Below are positions 57,539 through 64,000 of a stretch of DNA of 64,000 bases, in pieces. The translations under genes were made by a program, and so were the position numbers. A model generated the notes under the pieces. It had not been told where the DNA came from. It saw only the letters and a program-made list of their open reading frames with translations, and did not search any database. Source of the DNA: Syntrophorhabdus sp. PtaB.Bin027 (GTDB lineage Bacteria; Desulfobacterota; Syntrophorhabdia; Syntrophorhabdales; Syntrophorhabdaceae); contig MVQO01000191.1 in assembly GCA_002067585.1 (NCBI GenBank), forward strand, positions 1-64,000. The letters are read 5' to 3'. Positions within the stretch are counted from its first letter, which is position 1, and the number at the start of each line of letters is the position of its first letter.

Positions 57539-58939
57539 ATGCCTGGCAAAGAGTTACTGAGGAAAATCCCGAAAGTAGACGAAATCTTAAAAAATCGTGC
57601 TTGGGAAAAGCTTGTTACAGATTATCCCGAAGGGCTTGCAAAGGATGCGCTCCGGGAAAGCCTGGAGATTTTGAGGGAATCTATTAAGACAGGGGAGGCA
57701 GTTTCAATGCCTCTCATAGAGGAGATAATCCTTTCTACCAGACAAAGACTCACCTCTCTGATGAGTCCTCGTCTGAAGAGGGTGATTAATGGGACAGGCG
57801 TCATCATCCATACGAATTTTGGTAGATCGCTCCTTGCTGGGGCAGCGATTGAAGCTGTCAAAAACGCAGCCTCGTATTACTCAAACCTCGAATATGACGT
57901 AGAGCAAGGGATGAGAGGCGATAGATATGGTCATTCTACAGTAATCCTGAAGAGGCTTACAGGTGCCGAGAGCGCTATGGTGGTCAACAACAATGCTGCC
58001 GCAGTAATCCTCGTCCTGAACACACTTGCTGAAGGAAAAGAGGTTATTGTCTCCAGGGGAGAACTCGTGGAGATTGGGGGCTCTTTCCGGATTCCTGATG
58101 TCATGAAAAAAAGTGGTGCAATTCTGAGAGAAGTGGGAACAACAAACAGGACATACAAAGAAGACTATGAAAGGGCAATAGGAGAAAACACAGGACTTCT
58201 GATGAAGGCTCACACGAGCAATTTCAAGGTCAAAGGTTTCACCCATGCAGTAACGTCAGAGGAGCTGGTAGACATGGGAAGACAATTTGGGGCTCCCACG
58301 TATTTCGATGCGGGAAGTGGTTTGCTGTATCCGGCGAATGAAAGATTGCTTGCTGATGAGCCATGCATACCAACAGAGCTGGAGAGAGGCCTTGACGTGA
58401 TATCTTTCAGCGGGGATAAACTTCCTGGAGCCCCCCAGGCCGGAATAATACTTGGGAAAAAAATATATATCAACATGATGAAGAAGAACCCTCTCGCTCG
58501 TGCCTTGCGACCAGATAAACTTACCCTTGCAGGCCTCGAAAGTACGCTCCTTCTCTATCTTGACAAGAAAACTGCAATCCAAGAGATACCAACGTTGCGT
58601 ATGATCCATACCAGTGACGTTGCATTGAAGAAAGATGCACAGAGGATCGCAAGAATTTTACGGTCCCGATGTGCTAATATTACCGTTTCTGTAATTCCGC
58701 TATATTCTGAAGTTGGCGGTGGAACTCTTCCTGACGTTGTAATTCCCTCTTATGGAGTCGGCTTGAGGCCACACCTGATATCTGTAGAAAAGTTCGAGAG
58801 AAGACTTCGCAGTCTTTCGATCCCAATCATCGGCAGGATTGAAAAGGATATGTACCTTCTTGATATGAGAACTTTACACAAGAGCGACAGAGAACCTTTG
58901 ATTTCAGGCATAGAAACTGCTATCGGAGATGCGGAATAG
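57539..58939 (+). CDS. selA: L-seryl-tRNA(Sec) selenium transferase
   Basis: PLP enzyme converting seryl- to selenocysteyl-tRNA(Sec). 466 aa from ATG 57539 (E. coli 463); the upstream TTG adds seven residues. RVINGTGVIIHTNFGRSLL, VNNNAAAVIL, and SFSGDKLPGAPQAGII with the PLP Lys are typical. No ribosome site is visible. selB, selC and selD are not in the window, but the gene shows a selenocysteine system exists. Confidence 0.95.
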   Translation: MPGKELLRKIPKVDEILKNRAWEKLVTDYPEGLAKDALRESLEILRESIKTGEAVSMPLIEEIILSTRQRLTSLMSPRLKRVINGTGVIIHTNFGRSLLAGAAIEAVKNAASYYSNLEYDVEQGMRGDRYGHSTVILKRLTGAESAMVVNNNAAAVILVLNTLAEGKEVIVSRGELVEIGGSFRIPDVMKKSGAILREVGTTNRTYKEDYERAIGENTGLLMKAHTSNFKVKGFTHAVTSEELVDMGRQFGAPTYFDAGSGLLYPANERLLADEPCIPTELERGLDVISFSGDKLPGAPQAGIILGKKIYINMMKKNPLARALRPDKLTLAGLESTLLLYLDKKTAIQEIPTLRMIHTSDVALKKDAQRIARILRSRCANITVSVIPLYSEVGGGTLPDVVIPSYGVGLRPHLISVEKFERRLRSLSIPIIGRIEKDMYLLDMRTLHKSDREPLISGIETAIGDAE

Positions 58940-59867
58940 ATTTTACCTCCGATCAGATGAGCAGGGGAAACGCCTTGATGTATTCCTCACAGAAAAACTC
59001 ACCATCACCAGAAGTAAGGTTAAAGAGATTTTTGAAAGGGGAAGTATCACGATCGAGGGAAGAACCCCGAAACCGTCTCTTAAAGTGAAGAAAGGTCTAA
59101 TCATTGAAGGAGAGATTCCCGAAGAAAAGCCTATAACAGTTACACCACAGAAAATATCTCTCCATATTCTCTATGAAGATAGATACATTCTTGCCGTGAA
59201 CAAACCAAAGGGGATGGTTGTGCATCCTGCTTGCGGCCACAGCGAGGGGACTCTTGTAAATGCAATTTTAGGATACCTGCAAAAGACGGCCAATGGACAA
59301 TGGGCGATAGATGAAGGAAGGCGCTCTGAACCCTACCCGCAAGATGTGCGCCCCGGCATTGTCCATCGACTTGACAAAGGAACAACTGGCGTGATCATCA
59401 TAGCTAAAGATCTCAAGACCCAGGAAATACTGTCTGGCCTTTTTAAAGAACGGAGCGTTCATAAAACATACCGGGCAATTTTGGAAGGGATAGTGCAGAG
59501 AGAAACAGGGACAATTGAAGAAAACATTGGAAGACACCCGGTACACAGAAAAAAAATGGCTGTTATTAAAAATGGAGGCAGAGAATCAGAGACAGCATAC
59601 AGGGTTCTTCAAAAACTTGATGGCTATACATATGTTGAGGCATACCCAAGAACAGGTAGAACCCATCAGATTCGAGTTCATTTTTCTTACATGGGTCACC
59701 CGGTGGTGGGTGATGAAGTCTATGGGAAACACGCTAGACGCTTAACCGATAGACCTTTACTACATGCGCACACTATCTCTTTTCAACACCCGAGGAAAAG
59801 GCTTAAGGTAGTAATCGAAGCGCCCATTCCCGAAGATATGATCGATTTTATTTCAGAGCACCAGTAA
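58929..59867 (+). CDS. rluD: RluD-type 23S rRNA pseudouridine synthase
   Basis: 312 aa. N-terminal S4 domain (KRLDVFLTEKLTITRSKVKE), catalytic GIVHRLDKGTTGVIIIAK, and HQIRVHFSYMGHPVVGDEVYG. RluA/C/D cannot be fully separated by eye; the S4 domain and neighbour pgeF (yfiH) favour RluD. Overlaps selA by 11 bases. Confidence 0.9.
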   Translation: MRNRFYLRSDEQGKRLDVFLTEKLTITRSKVKEIFERGSITIEGRTPKPSLKVKKGLIIEGEIPEEKPITVTPQKISLHILYEDRYILAVNKPKGMVVHPACGHSEGTLVNAILGYLQKTANGQWAIDEGRRSEPYPQDVRPGIVHRLDKGTTGVIIIAKDLKTQEILSGLFKERSVHKTYRAILEGIVQRETGTIEENIGRHPVHRKKMAVIKNGGRESETAYRVLQKLDGYTYVEAYPRTGRTHQIRVHFSYMGHPVVGDEVYGKHARRLTDRPLLHAHTISFQHPRKRLKVVIEAPIPEDMIDFISEHQ

Positions 59868-59952
59868 GCAAAAAAGTATAAATGAGATAGATATAGACCG
59901 TGAGATAAGTGGAGAAAGATATAATTAGAAGGACACAATAAAATAGTGAATC

Positions 59953-60663
59953 ATGAAGTATGAGATGACAAAAAATGCTGACTGGTCATTTTTCAGAGTG
60001 GCAGAACTCGAAGAAAAAGGGATTGTCCACGGGTTTTGTACAGGAGGCACACCATGGGATCTTCTAAGCAGTAAGATAAAGCATGATTTTTTGGATGCGT
60101 TTTTATTAAAAGATGCTGTAGTTTTGACCCAAGAACATGGCAGTGATGTCCATGTGGTATGCAATGGGGAGATGCCGCATTCAGGTGATGGACTGATTAT
60201 TCTTGAAAAAAATGTTGCTGGCATCATCAAAACGGCTGATTGCCTCCCTGTCATACTGTGTGATGCTCTGTATCCCATGGTATCTATTGTCCATGCAGGA
60301 TGGAGGGGAACGGTAAAAAATATTGTAGGCAAAGCAGTCTTATCCATGGTGGAATATGGCAGCAGAACACAAAATATTGTTGCCCTTCTTGGCCCATCAA
60401 TAGGGTCGTGTTGTTACGAGGTTAAAGAGGATGTCTGTGCGGTTTTTAAAAAATGTGGATTTCCGGAACATATCTTTCTCAGGCACAGCAACGCCCTATT
60501 TCTTGACCTGAAGAAGGCAAATGAATGGGTGCTTTCTGGATACGGCATCAACGAGGTTTATAATGTAAACCTGTGTACACAGTGCAATGGCACCCTGTTT
60601 CATTCCTACAGGAGGGGAGACACAGGAAAAAGGCAGATAAACTTTGTTTCTATCAAAGGATAG
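59953..60663 (+). CDS. pgeF: peptidoglycan editing factor PgeF (YfiH)
   Basis: 236 aa, formerly multicopper polyphenol oxidase. LTQEHGSDV, IKTADCLPVIL, VHAGWRGT, GPSIGSCCYEV and YNVNLCTQCNG hold the metal His/Cys residues. Known to hydrolyse mis-made muropeptide precursors; rluD-pgeF adjacency is common. Confidence 0.92.
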   Translation: MKYEMTKNADWSFFRVAELEEKGIVHGFCTGGTPWDLLSSKIKHDFLDAFLLKDAVVLTQEHGSDVHVVCNGEMPHSGDGLIILEKNVAGIIKTADCLPVILCDALYPMVSIVHAGWRGTVKNIVGKAVLSMVEYGSRTQNIVALLGPSIGSCCYEVKEDVCAVFKKCGFPEHIFLRHSNALFLDLKKANEWVLSGYGINEVYNVNLCTQCNGTLFHSYRRGDTGKRQINFVSIKG

Positions 60664-60751
60664 GGTATACTTTAACCAAGAACTCATAATTTATTAGGGT
60701 ATAAAAACAAATATTTTTGTCGCCCATGGTTATGCTCCACGCATCAGCATA

Positions 60752-62887
60752 ATGAAAAAAATCAAAACAAAACTCATCTTTTCTGGTTTCATTCTGTTGA
60801 TATTCGGAGTCCTTGTGTATCTCGAAACAAACCTGCCTTTTTTTAAAAAGTTCCTTCCCATTGGGGAAAACAAGCTCATCATTGTCATCCTGAATATCAA
60901 TCTTCTCTTGATCCTTCTTCTATTATTTTTAGTTTCGAGGACCCTGGTCAAGACGTATATTGAGCAGAAAAGAGGTATTTGGGGCGCAAGGCTGAAGACA
61001 AAGTTAACAATCACCCTAGTTCTTATTTCTATAATACCTTCCTTCACCCTTTACGTGCTTTCTGGGGGATTCTTTCAAATAAGTATGGATAAATGGTTCG
61101 GTCAAAAGATAGAAGACACTTTGGATGATGCCCTTGAATTTTCTCGTTTTTATTATGAGGATCTATTCCAAAGACATGAAAGAGTAGGGGCTATTATTGC
61201 TAACGAGATCAAGAAAAAAAGGCTGTTGGACGATCCCAAAGGGCTGGCAGCTTATGTGCAAAAAAATACCACTTCTCGGATACCCGAGTATTTTACCATA
61301 TATGATGATTCAGGACACCTTCTTCAGAGCGCCAGGAGGCTTACACCGGAAATTGAAAAGAAATTTAGCGCCTTAGCACGCTCGTCGCTAAAGGATAATA
61401 AAATCCGAGCCATTGAACCCCTCAAAAAAGGTGAGCTTATATTGTCTGGGCTGCAGATTGCCAATGAAACAGGGGAATTCAGGGCAATGCTCTTTATTGG
61501 TGAGGAAATTGAAATAGCCGGAACCAAAAGCATGCAGGAGATTGCTATTGCCAGCAGGGAGTTGCAGAAATCAAGGCCCTTTAAAAAGCTACTGAAATGG
61601 AGTTTCTATATTCCTCTCACCCTTGTTACGTTAATGACCGTATTTTTTTCTGTTTGGGTAGGTATCAAAATGGCAACAGAGATTGTAACCCCTATAGAGA
61701 AGGTTAAAGAGGGTGTATCCACAATAGCAAAAGGCTCATTTGATCTGATCAATCTTGAAGATAAAAGCCAGGATGAGATTGGAACACTTGTTATGGCTTT
61801 CAACGCAATGGCAAAAGACCTGAAAATCGCCAAGGATGAGATTGAAGAGAGACGGCGTTACATGGAGATTATCCTTGATAATGTGGCAACAGGTATAATC
61901 TCTACAGACAAAATTGGAACCATACAGTTTATAAACAAGGCCGCACAAAAGATTCTTGGTATTGAAAATGAGCCATGGGCAGGGGCATCCCTCAAAAATA
62001 TTCTGGGTGATGATTTCAAAAAACATATGAAGTTTTTTTTGAAAGAGGCAAGGGAGGTTCGACATGGCAGCGTAACACGTGAAATGAGGCTGAACTTGAA
62101 GAATGATGTAAAGTATATCCGTGCATCTCTAACAACCTTAAAGGATCAGGCCAGAAAAACGGAAGGTTTTGTTATTGCTTTCGATGACATAACCTATATT
62201 GTTCGGGCTGAGCGATTAGCTACATGGAGGGAAGCTGCCAAGAAATTGACCCATGAAATTAAAAATCCTTTGACTCCTATTATGCTGTCAGCGGAGAGGA
62301 TACGACGCAGATTGCTGCCAAATTCGCATGACCAAGAAAAGGAAGTTCTTGAAAACACCACCTCAGTAATAATACAGTCTGTCAATGATATAAAAGGAAT
62401 AGTCAACGAACTCACCAAGCTGACCCATAGCGTGCAGAGTAAGACTATGGAGGATCTGAACAGTATTGTTGATGAAACTGTTTTGCTGTATGAACATCTT
62501 TATCAGAATTTAACCCTCACGTGTGAAAAAAATGCTTTGCCTCCATTCCTTGTGGATAGAGACGGTCTCAAACGGGCAATTATCAATATCATTACAAATT
62601 CGATCAAAGCCATAGGAAACAATCGAGGGGCGATCAAAATCACCACGCGGCATGACAGTGATAAAGGATTTAATATCATAGAGATAGCTGATACAGGCAA
62701 AGGCATCCCAAACGAAGAGAAAAGCAAGATATTTGACCCATATTTTACTAAAGATGCCAATGGAATGGGGCTTGGCCTTGCCATAGTTCACTCCATTATA
62801 CTGGAGCACCATGGCAGGATTCATGTAGAAGACAACTACCCGCGAGGCACAAAATTCATAATAGAACTCCCTACTATAGAAGCGTGA
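60752..62887 (+). CDS. NtrY-like membrane sensor histidine kinase
   Basis: 711 aa. Two N-terminal TM helices, an extra TM near residue 90, an extracytoplasmic part (about 110-285), TM4, HAMP (about 310-365), PAS (MEIILDNVATGIISTD), HisKA with LTHEIKNPLTPIMLSAERIR, and ATPase boxes NIITNSIKAIGNN, ADTGKGIPNEEKSKIFDP and GMGLGLAIV. The NtrY architecture is clear; the NtrX-type response regulator that normally follows is replaced by smpB. Confidence 0.9.
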   Translation: MKKIKTKLIFSGFILLIFGVLVYLETNLPFFKKFLPIGENKLIIVILNINLLLILLLLFLVSRTLVKTYIEQKRGIWGARLKTKLTITLVLISIIPSFTLYVLSGGFFQISMDKWFGQKIEDTLDDALEFSRFYYEDLFQRHERVGAIIANEIKKKRLLDDPKGLAAYVQKNTTSRIPEYFTIYDDSGHLLQSARRLTPEIEKKFSALARSSLKDNKIRAIEPLKKGELILSGLQIANETGEFRAMLFIGEEIEIAGTKSMQEIAIASRELQKSRPFKKLLKWSFYIPLTLVTLMTVFFSVWVGIKMATEIVTPIEKVKEGVSTIAKGSFDLINLEDKSQDEIGTLVMAFNAMAKDLKIAKDEIEERRRYMEIILDNVATGIISTDKIGTIQFINKAAQKILGIENEPWAGASLKNILGDDFKKHMKFFLKEAREVRHGSVTREMRLNLKNDVKYIRASLTTLKDQARKTEGFVIAFDDITYIVRAERLATWREAAKKLTHEIKNPLTPIMLSAERIRRRLLPNSHDQEKEVLENTTSVIIQSVNDIKGIVNELTKLTHSVQSKTMEDLNSIVDETVLLYEHLYQNLTLTCEKNALPPFLVDRDGLKRAIINIITNSIKAIGNNRGAIKITTRHDSDKGFNIIEIADTGKGIPNEEKSKIFDPYFTKDANGMGLGLAIVHSIILEHHGRIHVEDNYPRGTKFIIELPTIEA

Positions 62888-62913
62888 GAAGGAGTCCTGT
62901 GTCTGTTTAAATT

Positions 62914-62929
62914 TGGCATGAAATGTGCT
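62914..62929 (+). promoter_or_regulatory. sigma54-like -24/-12 upstream of smpB
   Basis: TGGCATGAAATGTGCT has the GG and GC dinucleotides spaced by exactly ten bases, with two mismatches to TGGCACG-N4-TTGCW. A sigma70 reading (TTTAAA-17-TATATT) overlaps it and is equally possible. Confidence 0.3.
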
Positions 62930-62945
62930 ATATTAGTGTAGTGTG

Positions 62946-63392
62946 ATGAAGACGATTTGTACGAATAAGAAAGCATATCACGATTTTCATATTGATGAGA
63001 AATTTGAGGTCGGAATAGCCCTTACAGGAACAGAAGTGAAGTCGCTCCGTGAGGGCAGGGCAAACTTGAAGGAGAGCTATGCAAGGATCAAAAATGGGGA
63101 GCTTTTTTTGGTGAATGCCCATATAAGTCCTTATTCATGCGGAAATATATATAATCATGAACCCAAGAGGACCCGGAAACTCCTCATGCACAGACGGGAA
63201 ATTGATAAACTAGTGGGAAAAGTGAAGGAACGGGGTTTTACACTTGTGCCGTTGTCACTTTACTTCAACAAGAGGAATAAAGCAAAGATGGAACTTGCCC
63301 TCGCCAAAGGCAAGACGCTCTACGATAAAAGGGAATCGATTAAGAAAAAGGATGAAAAGCGGGTAGCAGAGCGCGAGGCAAGAATACGATGA
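62946..63392 (+). CDS. smpB: SsrA-binding protein SmpB
   Basis: 148 aa. Delivers tmRNA to stalled ribosomes. AYHDFHIDEKFEVGIALTGTEVKS, NAHISPYSCGNIYNHEPKR, and the basic RESIKKKDEKRVAEREAR tail are typical. ATG 62946 preferred over GTG 62943. Two nt before tmRNA. Confidence 0.96.
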   Translation: MKTICTNKKAYHDFHIDEKFEVGIALTGTEVKSLREGRANLKESYARIKNGELFLVNAHISPYSCGNIYNHEPKRTRKLLMHRREIDKLVGKVKERGFTLVPLSLYFNKRNKAKMELALAKGKTLYDKRESIKKKDEKRVAEREARIR

Positions 63393-63394
63393 AA

Positions 63395-63747
63395 GGGGGC
63401 GATAGGTCTCGACAGGGAAGTTAAGGGCCAGGGAGGCATGCCGGGGTTACTACTTACCCGAAAACAAGTGGAACTAAACATAACTGCAGACTCTCACGAG
63501 TACGCACTGGCAGCCTAGAGCCGCCACGTCATCTGGACTCTCTGCCCGCTTTGAGTCCAACATGGCGTCATAGAAGCGGGATAGCCCTTCTGGACGCCCA
63601 TGCAGGAGGGTGAATCTGAATGGGCTGGGATCAATGATAACCTGTCGGTAGGTGATCTCTGATCTGAGATTAATATACCGACTAAGCATGTAGTCTTTCT
63701 GTATTCTTCTTCTTTGGACGCGGGTTCGATTCCCGCCGCCTCCACCA
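63395..63747 (+). ncRNA. ssrA: tmRNA (ssrA)
   Basis: Transfer-messenger RNA, 353 nt including an encoded CCA. The 5' GGGGGCG pairs with CGCCTCC before ACCA; the T arm GCGGG TTCGATT CCCGC is perfect. The tag frame from GCA at 63486 encodes ADSHEYALAA and ends TAG at 63516-63518, the usual YALAA degron. The resume codon could be slightly earlier. Follows smpB as expected. Confidence 0.95.
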
Positions 63748-63763
63748 AAATATATGAAGTATT

Positions 63764-64000
63764 TCATCCACTTCTAATTATTACCCTCGTTTTATTTGGT
63801 TCTAAATTGGTTCTTTTTACCAATGTAAGAACCTTCTTCCTGGAGTTTGCCGCATCTCTCAGTTTGTCCATCTTCAGGTGCAGATTCATTGTTGTACTTA
63901 TGTCCGAATGTCCCATTAACGCCTGAACTTCGGTCACATCGTTATTCTGAATAAACTGACTGCCAAAACTATGCCTTGTCCCTTCATACAGGCACACATC
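63764..64000 (-). CDS. tyrosine recombinase (integrase), C-terminal part, runs off window
   Basis: Minus-strand frame, open at the window end, encoding the C-terminal catalytic part of a phage-type integrase. GTRHSFGSQFIQNND supplies the second catalytic Arg and His, LMGHSDISTTMNLHL the later His. The nucleophile position (eleventh residue from the Gly-His, usually Tyr) is Leu (CTG). It ends 17 nt from the tmRNA 3' end, the classic attachment site of islands. Either an inactivated integrase or a variant family. Confidence 0.85.
   Translation of the reverse strand, partial: DVCLYEGTRHSFGSQFIQNNDVTEVQALMGHSDISTTMNLHLKMDKLRDAANSRKKVLTLVKRTNLEPNKTRVIIRSG

Overview
The window reads as chromosome of a Gram-negative strict anaerobe, most like the Desulfobacterota/former Deltaproteobacteria (syntroph or sulfate-reducer relatives). 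This rests on gene content, not on a search: hybrid cluster protein with a ferredoxin, adenosylcobalamin-type ribonucleotide reductase, several radical SAM proteins, the HcyBio homocysteine protein, selA and yqeC, the DXP isoprenoid pathway, RseP, ArnD, and many DUF4388/HAMP/TPR signalling genes.

Layout. 1-2197: a heavy-metal P-type ATPase with an altered phosphorylation motif. 2524-3812: a radical SAM gene and a 43-aa basic protein (minus). 4058-11218: a tight operon rpsB-tsf-pyrH-frr-uppS-cdsA-dxr-rseP-tsaB. 11402-15719: a sulfur-flavoured run of cysK, HcyBio, a PP-loop thiolase-like protein, an MBL hydrolase and a zinc-ribbon protein. 15771-24854: signalling genes: a protoglobin-coupled kinase-like protein without the usual histidine, a B12-type radical SAM protein, two DUF4388-like proteins around a Cache-HAMP receptor, a TPR protein, and a convergent ExeA-like ATPase with an HTH partner. 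25463-30166: a solitary hisF, an M29 aminopeptidase, a decayed secreted-protein gene next to a small CARDB protein, and a DMT transporter. 30346-34437: flavin reductase, class II ribonucleotide reductase, an ArnD-like deformylase, a methyltransferase and dodecin. 34475-39046 (minus): groES-groEL behind a CIRCE-like operator, and DUF89-dnaJ-unknown. 39193-44373: small membrane and unknown genes, then the ferredoxin/hcp pair under an FNR/HcpR-type site, and a secreted protein. 44665-54103 (minus): a long overlapping gene series queD, folE2, DUF2007, yqeC, xseB, ispA, dxs, tlyA, DUF4416, yicC, gmk, rpoZ, NMO. 54219-57412 (minus): an isolated rplC with its own promoter, a HemN-like gene, two tandem paralogous mini-proteins and a secreted protein. 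57539-63747: selA, rluD, pgeF, an NtrY-like kinase, smpB and tmRNA. A tyrosine-recombinase gene begins directly after the tmRNA 3' end, as expected for an element integrated in ssrA.

How the parts fit. Much of the window is housekeeping: translation (rpsB, tsf, frr, rplC, tsaB, smpB/ssrA, tlyA, rluD), isoprenoid/undecaprenyl supply (dxs, dxr, ispA, uppS) and envelope lipid (cdsA, arnD-like). The accessory parts worth attention are the sensor/DUF4388 module, the tandem mini-proteins, the decayed CARDB-linked gene, and the ssrA-linked recombinase. All functional calls are from reading motifs by eye; no database search or structure prediction was run.
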